From NCBI RefSeq assembly GCF_014203095.1, contig NZ_JACHIG010000015.1, positions 1 through 64,000 on the forward strand: DNA of 64,000 bases. Direction: 5' to 3'. Every line of letters starts with the position of its first letter. Positions within the stretch are counted from its first letter, which is position 1. Positions 25,513 to 34,010 of the stretch are shown here, piece by piece. This DNA comes from Prosthecobacter vanneervenii (GTDB lineage: Bacteria; Verrucomicrobiota; Verrucomicrobiia; Verrucomicrobiales; Verrucomicrobiaceae). The notes beneath the pieces were generated by a model. It made no database searches and was not told the DNA's origin. It saw nothing but the letters and a program-made list of their open reading frames with translations. Both the position numbers and the translations under genes were made by a program.

Positions 25513-28500
25513 TCAGTGCTGGGCGATGGTGTCTTTTCCCCGCACTTCCAGGAACTGCGGGCTGTGGATGATGAGGTCGATCAGAGAAACCATGCGGCGG
25601 TCGCTTTTGACCATGGAGTCGATCAGGGGCTTGTCTGAAAGCTGCACGCTGCGGCCCAGGGCATAACCGAGCAGCTTGCGGCAGAACTGACGCACGAAGT
25701 CATCGCCACGCTTGTCGATGAGATAGTCGCGCAGATCTGCGAGGCCATCGACAGCCGTGCCATCTGGCAAAATGGTCTTGGTATCCGCTTTACGCGCACG
25801 TCCGATGGCGTCGAATCCTTCGAGCGCGAAGCCGAAGGGGTCGATGCGGCGATGGCAGCCGGAGCAGTTTTCATCGCGGCTGTGGCGCTCAATGAGCTGC
25901 CGCTCGCTGAGATTGGCCGGCGTTTCCTCCGGAAGCACGGGCACACCTTTCGGCGGGATGGGCAGCTTGTCTCCGAGGATGACCTCGCTCAGCCAGGTGC
26001 CGCGCAGAATGGCGCTGGTGCGGGAGGCACCTGCCTGCTTGGCAAGCGTGGCTGCAAAGCCGAGGATGCCGCCGCGGCCTTTGGCCTGCAGTCCGTCAAT
26101 GCGCTGCCAGCCATCGCTCTTAACATCCAGACCGTAATGCTTCGCGAGGCTGGCATTCACAAAAGTATGATCGGCATCCAGCAGCGAGAGAACGCTGCGG
26201 TTGTTTTGAAGGATGTCGATGAAAAAGCGGGTCACCTCCTCCTGCATGTCCTGGCGCAGGGAGACGAAGCTGGGAAAGTGCCGTTCGCTCTTTTCGTCCA
26301 ACGTGCCGACATCGCGCACATGCAGCCACTGGCAGCCGAACTCCGTGGCGAGGCGTCGCATTTTGGCGTCTTTGATCATTCGCTGCATTTGCTGCAAGAG
26401 CACGGCGGGATCATTCAGCTTTCCAGAAGTGGCGAGCTGGGCCAGTTCAGCATCCGGGCAGGATGACCAGAGAAAGTAGCTGAGCCGCGTGGCCAGCTCA
26501 TGCGTACTGACCGGTGCGGCTTTGGAGCCGGGCGTGGCTTTCTCCCCGCGATAGAGAAATGCAGGAGCGACAAGCACGCGCGCCAGCATCATGCGTGTGG
26601 CCACAGCGTGTGGCAGCTCCTGACTGCGCATTTTTTGGTAGAGAGCCTGCAGCCCTTCACGCTCCCCACGGCTTAGCGGCCGACGCCAGGCTTTTTCCGC
26701 AAACTCAACCACGGCAGCAACCTGCGCCGGCTCTGCCTCAACAAGCTGACGCTTGAAGGCGGCGGCTGCATTCATGATGGGCGCACGCATCGGCTCAAAG
26801 GCGCTGGGCTTGGCGTCCTGCGTGGCAAACTGGAAAAGCTGCTCAAAGACATCCACCTGCTTCAGCGGCCATTCACTGACGAAGCGCAGCTCATCCCAGA
26901 GGCGGTCGAGTTCGGCGCCTTCGGCCTCGGAGAGCATGAGGCGTTTCAGATGATCATCCTCACGGTGAAAGAGCGTGAGCGTGACGACTTCATCGATCGG
27001 CACAATCTGGGTGTAGCAAAGCGCGATGGGGAAAAGACTGCGAAACTCATCAAAGGCCGCCTGGAAGCGACGACGGGCGGCGCTTTTCTCGCTCACGATC
27101 ACCGGTGCGCTGTGATGAGTCTGCAGATTGTTGTCAGACCACAGACCCTTGGACTGCGCAGTTTGCGCTTCGTCAACGGCAAGGCCTTTGAGCGATTCGG
27201 GCCTGACATCATGCACCTGCATCTGCACGCTGCCTTCGGGGTTCAGCAGCCGGGCCGTGACCACCAGTTCCGAACCTTCAAGCAATTCGGCGGGAACTTT
27301 GATCTCGACCACCGACGGAGCTTTCACCTCATAGCTGGACGCGGCGAGAGAACCAGGCGCATGCTCCTTCAGGACAGCCATGAGAAGAGGTCCCGTGGCT
27401 GACAGGATCTGACTGCGCAGAGCCTGTTCGGACGAACCGGCAGGAAGCGTGGCGGGATCTTTTTCCAGCAATGCCCGAACCTCCCCAGCGAGCACCTCAC
27501 GCTCGGCCGCATCCTTGGTCTTGCGCCAGCGGGCCAGAGGCGAGCCGTCAGGAATCGCCGAGTCCATCTGCTGAGCCGCGGGCTGGCTGAGAAAATGCCA
27601 GGCTCCGTGGGGATTCCCTGCCAGGATATTGGGAGACACATCCTTTGCCAGATCCCAGGTCGTCTGGCCATCCTTGAGTGTCAGATTCACCGTGGTGAGA
27701 TCGCAGCTGTGGTTTCCGTCCTTGGGGCCGATCACCAGGGCTACCACGTCTCCTTGCATGACCTGAACCTTGTCGAAGACTCCTGTGGAAATGCGTTCCG
27801 ATCCTTTGCTGACTCCGGAGGCGAGTACATCCCGCAGGTGGCCCCGGCACACCTCCAGGGCCCAGGTGATGCCATTGCCGCAGTCCACATGCGCGTCCGC
27901 CACATTTCCCTGGATATTAAGGGACCCGCTAACCGGGCTGCGCCAAGCGATGACCGACGCGCGTGTGGGAGAGGGATGCGTGGCGACGCTGTGAGCCTGC
28001 ATCAAACCCGGAATCCGCGGAGTCTTGTCGGAAGAGTTTGCCAGCACACTGAGCGCCTGCTCGCCGGACCAGCCCTGGATGAAATTGTAATTCGGAACAC
28101 TCAGGATTTTTTTGGCGAGCAGCGGCTCCAGCTTCACCTGACTGGCCGAGCCAACACCTATGTAATCCAGCCACCCCAGCAAAAACGCGGGATCCACGCC
28201 ATGCTTCTGCGCCAGCGCGGCCACATCCGTGCGCTCGGAATTCATCTGTGCCTCGTGAACCGCAGCCAGACAGGGCAGTACACTGGCGACCAGTTGTGCG
28301 CGCCGCTGCTGCAGACGCTCCATGAGCTTTGGCACATCGCGCAGCGGAAGATCAGCACGGCCAGGGGCCACCAGCCGCGCATTTTCCCACACGGCCGAAT
28401 CGTTCTCACTGCCATCTCCTGCATCCATCGTGGTGAAATAGAAGGTGCGATCTCCGCCATCCTTGGAAGCCGTGAGCTTCATGCGGATCTCATGCTTAGC

Positions 28501-29487
28501 CACCAGAGGCACCACGGGCTCCTGCCAAGCTTTGGGACCGTTTTCCTTGCCGATGTGCCCCACACTGGCAAAGCGCCATAAGGCCTGCTGCCATGCGGCC
28601 ACATCTGCCACAGTGAGATTTCCCGCACGGAATTTGGCGCGCAAGGGATCCAGCAGCATGGATGGCTGTGTACTGCTGAGAGCTTGTCTGAGCAGCGTCA
28701 GGTATTTCGGGCTCAGCCCATCGGTGCTCCCCTGCCCCTGCAATGCGGCGAGGTATTTGCCCAGCGGCAGACGACCTTCGTCTTTGGCGATGATCTTTGC
28801 ACCCGTCACCTTCAGTTCGGACTGTCCCGCAGATTCGCTGTAGCGATGGTAGATCTCGCGGATCTTTGCCAGAGCCTCGTCCGCCCAGTCTCGCGGTGAG
28901 TAGGACTGGGAGAAGTGCATGCCCTGAGGAGTGAGCACCGCATGAGAAGCGACCTCCTTGGCCGCATCGAGGTACTTGCTGAGCAATGCAGGGGACATCA
29001 CGAGTGCCGCACCCGCATTGGTAAAACCCTCGCCCGCAGCTCCATCCACGGGAAACTCTCTGGCTGGATCAAGCGACTCCACTCCGGTGAGATCACGCAG
29101 CGTGTAGGTGTACTCCATGTTGGAGAGACGACGCAGCACCACGGGGCCGGGATCACCGGCATTGGCCAAGGCCACTTCGTCCAGCCTGGACTGCACCCAC
29201 TGCACGAGCCGCTTTTTCTGCTCATCAGTGAGCTGCGGCTCTTTTTTTGGCGGCATCTCACCCAGGTGAATCTGGTCCAGCACCCCCTCCCAGATCATGG
29301 GCTCGCGCTTGATGTCCGCCACGGAGGTGAAGCGCTCCAGGTCCAGATCACCCTTCTGCTTCTCGGTGGAGTGGCAGGAGTTGCAACGCTCTTTGAGCAA
29401 AGGCAGGATCGATGCCTGAAAATCATCCGCGCCAAACGCTGCGCCATGCAGAGCCAGGAAGGACAAGACAGAAAGCAAAGGTCTCAT
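25513..29487 (-). CDS. Giant PSD2-5 protein (PSCyt1, DUF1587, DUF1595, DUF1592, DUF1588, DUF1585)
   Basis: 1324 residues from ATG 29487, which overlaps the DUF1501 stop as ATGA. Signal MRPLLSVLSFLALHGAAFGA. Order: cytochrome-like CNSCH near residue 37 and IHLGEMPPKKEPQ; DUF1587 with LRRLSNMEYTYTLRDLTGV; a long non-family middle of about 600 residues with beta-rich, hypothetical ligand-binding content; DUF1595 (AWRRPLSRGEREGLQALY); DUF1592 (ELATRLSYFLWSSCPD, FGCQWLHVRDVG, LLDADHTFVNASLAKHYGL); DUF1588 with a second haem-type CSGCHRRIDPFGFALEGFDAIGR; DUF1585 (FCRKLLGYALGRS). Length exceeds the common 750-900 residues because of the middle insert. Predicted periplasmic dihaem-type protein; partner of DUF1552. 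Confidence 0.9.
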   Translation of the reverse strand: MRPLLSVLSFLALHGAAFGADDFQASILPLLKERCNSCHSTEKQKGDLDLERFTSVADIKREPMIWEGVLDQIHLGEMPPKKEPQLTDEQKKRLVQWVQSRLDEVALANAGDPGPVVLRRLSNMEYTYTLRDLTGVESLDPAREFPVDGAAGEGFTNAGAALVMSPALLSKYLDAAKEVASHAVLTPQGMHFSQSYSPRDWADEALAKIREIYHRYSESAGQSELKVTGAKIIAKDEGRLPLGKYLAALQGQGSTDGLSPKYLTLLRQALSSTQPSMLLDPLRAKFRAGNLTVADVAAWQQALWRFASVGHIGKENGPKAWQEPVVPLVAKHEIRMKLTASKDGGDRTFYFTTMDAGDGSENDSAVWENARLVAPGRADLPLRDVPKLMERLQQRRAQLVASVLPCLAAVHEAQMNSERTDVAALAQKHGVDPAFLLGWLDYIGVGSASQVKLEPLLAKKILSVPNYNFIQGWSGEQALSVLANSSDKTPRIPGLMQAHSVATHPSPTRASVIAWRSPVSGSLNIQGNVADAHVDCGNGITWALEVCRGHLRDVLASGVSKGSERISTGVFDKVQVMQGDVVALVIGPKDGNHSCDLTTVNLTLKDGQTTWDLAKDVSPNILAGNPHGAWHFLSQPAAQQMDSAIPDGSPLARWRKTKDAAEREVLAGEVRALLEKDPATLPAGSSEQALRSQILSATGPLLMAVLKEHAPGSLAASSYEVKAPSVVEIKVPAELLEGSELVVTARLLNPEGSVQMQVHDVRPESLKGLAVDEAQTAQSKGLWSDNNLQTHHSAPVIVSEKSAARRRFQAAFDEFRSLFPIALCYTQIVPIDEVVTLTLFHREDDHLKRLMLSEAEGAELDRLWDELRFVSEWPLKQVDVFEQLFQFATQDAKPSAFEPMRAPIMNAAAAFKRQLVEAEPAQVAAVVEFAEKAWRRPLSRGEREGLQALYQKMRSQELPHAVATRMMLARVLVAPAFLYRGEKATPGSKAAPVSTHELATRLSYFLWSSCPDAELAQLATSGKLNDPAVLLQQMQRMIKDAKMRRLATEFGCQWLHVRDVGTLDEKSERHFPSFVSLRQDMQEEVTRFFIDILQNNRSVLSLLDADHTFVNASLAKHYGLDVKSDGWQRIDGLQAKGRGGILGFAATLAKQAGASRTSAILRGTWLSEVILGDKLPIPPKGVPVLPEETPANLSERQLIERHSRDENCSGCHRRIDPFGFALEGFDAIGRARKADTKTILPDGTAVDGLADLRDYLIDKRGDDFVRQFCRKLLGYALGRSVQLSDKPLIDSMVKSDRRMVSLIDLIIHSPQFLEVRGKDTIAQH

Positions 29488-30884
29488 GACAGGATCTCCT
29501 TCACGACGTTTCCATGCACATCCGTGAGCCGGAAGTCGCGGCCGAGGTGACGCCATGTCAGCTTTTCATGGTCGAGTCCGAGCTGATGCAAGATCGTGGC
29601 GTGCAGGTCATGCAGGTGCACCTTTCCTGAGAGAGGGCGGAAGCCGAAATCATCTGTCTCACCAAAAGTGAATCCGGGTCTGATACCGCCACCTGCCATC
29701 CAGGCGCAGAAGCTCTCTGGCTGATGCTCACGCCCGTGCTTTTCGATCGGCGAGGTGCCGCTGAGATCCTGGCTCCAAGGTGTGCGGCCAAACTCACCGC
29801 TCCAGACCACCAGCGTGTCATCCAGCAAGCCACGAGACTTGAGATCTTTAATGAGTGCAGCGCAGGGCTGGTCGCTGGCGGCGCAGCTTTTGGGGAGCGC
29901 ATTGCGGATGTCTCCGTGATGGTCCCAGCCACCCATGGTGACCTGCACAAAACGCACACCGGCTTCGCTCAGCTTCCGAGCCAAAAGGCAGGCACGGGCG
30001 TTTTTATCTGTGTCCTTGCCGCCGACACCGTAGAGTTTTCGGGTGGCCTCGGACTCATTCGAAATGTCCACCAGCTCAGGAGCCGTGGTCTGCATGCGGA
30101 AGGCGGTCTCCATGCTTTCAATCATGCCCTCCATGCGTGCATCGGAGCCCGCCTGTCCCATCAGTCGGCGGTTCATGCGCTGGGTGAAATCGATGCGCGC
30201 ACGCTGAGCCTTCACATCACCGGAGACATCCGCCAGGTAGTCGATGGGCGACTGCTTGTCGCTGGTGGGGATGACCACCTTGGTGCCCTGATGGGCCGCA
30301 GGCAGAAAGGACGAACCATAGAGCCGGGTGTCGCTGTCCGGGTGAATGCTGATAAAGCCCGGCAGGTTTTGATTTTCCATGCCGAGGCCGTAGCTGATCC
30401 AGGCCCCCATCGAGGGACGCACATCCGCTGTCACCCCGGTATGAAACTGCAAAGCGGCGGGCTGGTGCTGGTTGTTGTCCGCATGCACGGCGCGCAGCAG
30501 GCAGATCTCATCGGCGATGCTGGCGGTATGCGGCAGCAAATCGGAGATCATTATGCCGGACTGCCCACGCGGACGCACCTCTCCCTGAGTGGCCAGCGCC
30601 AGGAATTTGTCCGTGCCGACACGCAGCTCCTTGGTGTTGATGGGCGCGGTGATGGTCTGACCATGCATGCGGCGGATGTAGTCCTTGGGGTCAAACAAGT
30701 CGGGCTGCGAAGGCCCGCCGGACATGAACAGAAAGATCACGCGTTTGGCTTTGGCCGGAAACTGCGGTGCCCGGGCAGCGAGGGGACTTTGAGCCGCCTG
30801 CACCAGATCGTGCAAAGCGAGGGCACCGAAACCAGCGGCTGAACTCTGCAGCCATGAACGACGGGAAATGGAAGGTGCATTCAT
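29484..30884 (-). CDS. DUF1501 Tat-exported protein
   Basis: 466 residues from ATG 30884, overlapping the PSD1 stop as ATGA. Signal SRRSWLQSSAAGFGALALHDL. Motifs: FMSGGPSQPDLFDPKD, MGGWDHHGDIRN and WSGEFGRTPWSQDLSG. It differs from relatives where GRDHxP becomes GREHQPESF: a Glu replaces the Asp, next to an inserted EKH segment. If that Asp is a metal ligand, specificity or metal preference may differ. It also has an INTKELRVGTD insertion after DLFDPKD. Its own stop overlaps the start of the PSD2-5 gene, so PSD1, DUF1501 and PSD2-5 are translationally coupled. Confidence 0.91.
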   Translation of the reverse strand: MNAPSISRRSWLQSSAAGFGALALHDLVQAAQSPLAARAPQFPAKAKRVIFLFMSGGPSQPDLFDPKDYIRRMHGQTITAPINTKELRVGTDKFLALATQGEVRPRGQSGIMISDLLPHTASIADEICLLRAVHADNNQHQPAALQFHTGVTADVRPSMGAWISYGLGMENQNLPGFISIHPDSDTRLYGSSFLPAAHQGTKVVIPTSDKQSPIDYLADVSGDVKAQRARIDFTQRMNRRLMGQAGSDARMEGMIESMETAFRMQTTAPELVDISNESEATRKLYGVGGKDTDKNARACLLARKLSEAGVRFVQVTMGGWDHHGDIRNALPKSCAASDQPCAALIKDLKSRGLLDDTLVVWSGEFGRTPWSQDLSGTSPIEKHGREHQPESFCAWMAGGGIRPGFTFGETDDFGFRPLSGKVHLHDLHATILHQLGLDHEKLTWRHLGRDFRLTDVHGNVVKEILS

Positions 30885-33322
30885 AGGCGGAGCAGAAATT
30901 CGTTGGAGGAGAGCAGCGCGTGGCACAGTTCGACCCACGACTTGTCAGCTGGCATGGATTCGAGAAATCTGAGGGCGTCCTCACGCTCGGCGCTGCTGAT
31001 GGGACGGCTGAGGACGCGCAGCCACAGTGCTTCAAGCCTTGCTCCCACGTTTGACTCTTCAGCAGCCAGCCGCCGGGCAGTCTCTGTGGCGCGGGCGCGG
31101 ACGAGATCACTGTTCAACAGGAACAAAGCCTGCGTCGGCACGGCTGTCTCTGCACGCCTGCCGGCAATCTGCGCAGGCTGGGTAAAATCAAACACATCCC
31201 TGAGCTTGGCTGAGCCGGGTTGGGCAGCCGTGCGGATGACAGGCAGATAAATGGTGCGCTCGAAGTCATGCACCGGGCGCATCTTCTTGAATGCAAACGC
31301 AGGCGGATTGACCGCCTTGGGGCTGAGGCTGGTGACGTTCTCAGGAAACTCCAGCGGGAGTGCAGGACCACCCACTGAAGATGCAAGACCGCCGCTGATT
31401 GCGAGCATGGAGTCGCGGATCGCCTCGGCATCCAGTCGCTGGCGGTTCATGCGCCAGAGCAGGCGGTTGTCAGGATCTTTGGCTGCAGCGGTGGCATTGT
31501 TGGCGCTGCTCATGCGGTAAGCACGGCTGAGGACGAGCTCGCGAATGAGCTGCTTCTGCGACCAGCCATTTTTCATGAACCGCTCGGCGAGGTAATCCAG
31601 CAGCTCTGGATGCGTGGGGGGCTCTCCACGGACACCGAAGTAGTCAACGCTGCGCACAAGACCTTCGCCAAAGAGCTTCTGCCAGATGCGGTTCACGGTG
31701 ACCCGGGCGGTGAGCGGGTTGCGAGCGTCAGCCACCCAGTCTGCGAGCTGAAGCCTGCCGCTTTGTCCTGCCGGTATCGCAGGGAAATCAGCCCACGATG
31801 CGACGCGCAATGCTCCGCGCTTCACTGAGTCTCCCAGTGCGTAAGGATTGCCGCGGATGGTGATGCGCATGTCGGCCGGCTTTTCACGGTCGTGCACGGC
31901 GAAGGCTTTTGGCGCGACGGGGGCAAAGAACTTCGCGTGCTCGATTCGGCTATTCAGCGTCTTGATGCGCGCTGCAGCTTCATCGCGCTTCTTTTCGAGT
32001 GCTGGCTTCGCGTCTTTGGCAGCTTTCGCGATCTGCCCTTGCAGCGCGGTTTTCTCTCGATCGGCTAGTTCAAGCTCAGTTTCCCACTCACGGATTCGAG
32101 TGTCGTTTGCGACGAGCCGCACCTCACGCTCGGCCTTCTCCGCCGCTGTTTCCGGGAGCTCGGTTTTATTGACGCTGCTCCAGACGCCATTGTCGGTCTT
32201 GTAAGTCGCATCTGTGCTGCGCAACATGCCCGCAATCGCGTAATAGTCGGCCTGCGAGATGGGATCAAACTTGTGATCATGGCAACGCACGCAGCCCAGC
32301 GTCATGCCAAGGAAGGCGGTGCCGATCTTGCTGACCTGCTGATCCACGAGATCGTGCTCCATCTTGAGCTTGTCCACGGCGACGATTTCAACATCCCCCA
32401 GCACCAGAAATCCCGTGGCGGTGATGTTTGCCGCGCGCTCTTGGGGTGTTTTAGCAGGCAGCAGATCTCCGGCGATCTGTTCTCGGATGAACCTGTTGAA
32501 CGGTTTGTCGGAATTGAAGGCGGCAATGACGTAATCCCGATAACGCCAGGCATGTTCCGCAAAGACGTTGTTTGAAGTGCCGATCTGATCTGCGTAGCCG
32601 ACGAGGTCCAGCCAATGGCGGGCCCAGCGTTCGCCAAAGGCACGTGACTGCAGCAGACGCTCGACCACCGCTGCGCGCGCAGATGCCGATCCATCAAAAT
32701 GAGCCGCCTCTTCCGGAGCCGGTGGCAGGCCGGTGAGATCAAGCGTCACACGACGCAGCCAGGTATAGGCATCGGCATCTGGCGAAGGCAGCATGTCTTT
32801 GGCCTCAAGGGCGGCCAGTATGAATCGGTCCACTGGATCAAGCGGCCATTCCTGATGTCCTACTTCGGGCGGCTTTTCAGCGTGCACCGGCCGAAAGGCC
32901 CAGAACTTTTTCCCTTCCTCGAAATCGATCACACGAGCAGAGCTGACAGCAGTCTTTTTGACGCGAGAGTCAGGCGCGCCCATGGACACCCACTGCTCCA
33001 AAATGGCAATCTCATCTGCTGCGAGCCTCCCCTTGGGCGGCATTTCCATCTCAGGATTGGTGTAGTGCACCGCCTGAATGAGATGACTCTGCTTCGGATT
33101 TCCTGGCACGATGACCGCACCATTATCTCCACCTGCCTGCCAGCCAGTCTTTGAGTCCAGAGCCAGCCCGCCTTTGATCTTCTTTTCATGCGAGTGGCAC
33201 TCGTAGCAGCGGCTCTGCAGCAGGGGCAGCACCTTGGCGTCAAAAAAGGCAAGGCGATCCTCCGCCTGCACTGAGGCTAACGCGAGCATGCCAATGCCCA
33301 GGATCTGGAAGACGCGGTTCAT
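30881..33322 (-). CDS. PSD1 protein (PSCyt1-DUF1549-DUF1553) with coiled insert
   Basis: 813 residues from ATG 33322, overlapping the gntR stop as ATGA. Signal MNRVFQILGIGMLALASVQA. Haem-type CYECH near residue 39, with MEMPPKGRLA closing PSCyt1. DUF1549: LRRVTLDLTGLPPAPEEAA, FGERWARHWLDLVGYADQ and CVRCHDHKFDP. A coiled insert of about 80 residues, rich in Lys, Glu and Ala, precedes ADMRITIRGNPYALGD. That last motif, shared by many relatives, marks the DUF1549/DUF1553 junction. DUF1553 ends LLSSNEFLLRL. First structural gene of the GntR operon. Confidence 0.92.
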   Translation of the reverse strand: MNRVFQILGIGMLALASVQAEDRLAFFDAKVLPLLQSRCYECHSHEKKIKGGLALDSKTGWQAGGDNGAVIVPGNPKQSHLIQAVHYTNPEMEMPPKGRLAADEIAILEQWVSMGAPDSRVKKTAVSSARVIDFEEGKKFWAFRPVHAEKPPEVGHQEWPLDPVDRFILAALEAKDMLPSPDADAYTWLRRVTLDLTGLPPAPEEAAHFDGSASARAAVVERLLQSRAFGERWARHWLDLVGYADQIGTSNNVFAEHAWRYRDYVIAAFNSDKPFNRFIREQIAGDLLPAKTPQERAANITATGFLVLGDVEIVAVDKLKMEHDLVDQQVSKIGTAFLGMTLGCVRCHDHKFDPISQADYYAIAGMLRSTDATYKTDNGVWSSVNKTELPETAAEKAEREVRLVANDTRIREWETELELADREKTALQGQIAKAAKDAKPALEKKRDEAAARIKTLNSRIEHAKFFAPVAPKAFAVHDREKPADMRITIRGNPYALGDSVKRGALRVASWADFPAIPAGQSGRLQLADWVADARNPLTARVTVNRIWQKLFGEGLVRSVDYFGVRGEPPTHPELLDYLAERFMKNGWSQKQLIRELVLSRAYRMSSANNATAAAKDPDNRLLWRMNRQRLDAEAIRDSMLAISGGLASSVGGPALPLEFPENVTSLSPKAVNPPAFAFKKMRPVHDFERTIYLPVIRTAAQPGSAKLRDVFDFTQPAQIAGRRAETAVPTQALFLLNSDLVRARATETARRLAAEESNVGARLEALWLRVLSRPISSAEREDALRFLESMPADKSWVELCHALLSSNEFLLRL

Positions 33323-33969
33323 GGAGCGAGCGGTAGCCATTCACGCCAGCCGAGGATGTGCTCGCGCATCAGGCGTTCGCAGGTGGAGGGCGTTTGGGTC
33401 TTGAAACTTTCCACGATGGACTGATGCGCATCCACCGTCTGCTGGAGGGTCTCCTTGGTCTGCATCTGATGCGTGCGGTGCAAACGTCCGAGCCAGAGCT
33501 CCAGTTCGCCACGCAGGGAGTTCCAGAGCTTGACCAGACGCGCGTTGCCGGAGGTTTCGAGAATGATCTGGTGAAAGTCCAGATCCAGCAGCGTCACATC
33601 CTGCACTGACCGGGCTCTGCGAGTGGCAGCCAGATTTTCTTCCAGCAGAGTCACATCCGCCCTGAATGACTGCGCCGCGAGACGTGAAGCCAGCGGCTCC
33701 AGGGCAAGGCGCAGCACATACAGCTCTTCAAAATCCTGCGGAGTCAGGTCTTTGACAAAGGCACGCCCCGTCGGGCTGAACTCGACGAGCCCTTCGCGTT
33801 CGAGTGCGAAGAGCGCTTCCCGCACCGGCACACGGCTGACCCCCAGCCTCCGGGCCACGGCAGACTCTGCCAACAGCGCGCCGGGCGCGGAGCTGCCATT
33901 GAGGATTTCAGCCCGCAGCAGCGAGGCTGTGGAATCTGTGCGCGAGGGAGAAGCGACGGCCGTTTTCAT
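33319..33969 (-). CDS. GntR-family regulator, FCD (FadR-like) subfamily
   Basis: 216 residues. Residues about 15-75 form the winged helix: LLAESAVARRLGVSRVPVREALFALEREGLVEFSPTGRAFV. Residues about 82-210 are an all-helical FCD ligand domain, with metal-binding positions visible as LDLDFHQIILETSGN (Asp-x3-His), VDAHQSIVESF and MREHILGW. Such regulators usually sense sugar acids, amino acids or fatty acids. That fits control of the GMC/gluconate-dehydrogenase-type genes downstream. Its start lies 41 bases after the preceding DUF1501 gene, and a palindrome abuts the start codon. Its stop overlaps the PSD1 start by four bases, so it is the first gene of the operon and probably autoregulated. Confidence 0.9.
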   Translation of the reverse strand: MKTAVASPSRTDSTASLLRAEILNGSSAPGALLAESAVARRLGVSRVPVREALFALEREGLVEFSPTGRAFVKDLTPQDFEELYVLRLALEPLASRLAAQSFRADVTLLEENLAATRRARSVQDVTLLDLDFHQIILETSGNARLVKLWNSLRGELELWLGRLHRTHQMQTKETLQQTVDAHQSIVESFKTQTPSTCERLMREHILGWREWLPLAP

Positions 33970-33970
33970 T

Positions 33971-33980
33971 CGGTATACCG
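33971..33980. promoter_or_regulatory. Palindrome CGGTATACCG, probable GntR operator
   Basis: A perfect 10-base palindrome lies one base upstream of the gntR start codon. A second imperfect dyad, CCGT-N5-ACGG, overlaps it at 33978-33990. Read toward gntR the region also offers TATAAA and TATACC as candidate -10 boxes, so a protein bound here would block transcription. FCD/FadR-type sites commonly contain GT..AC dyads; GTATAC fits. Binding is inference. Confidence 0.5.
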
Positions 33981-34010
33981 TTTTATACGGGCCGAATTTG
34001 ACTGTCTATC

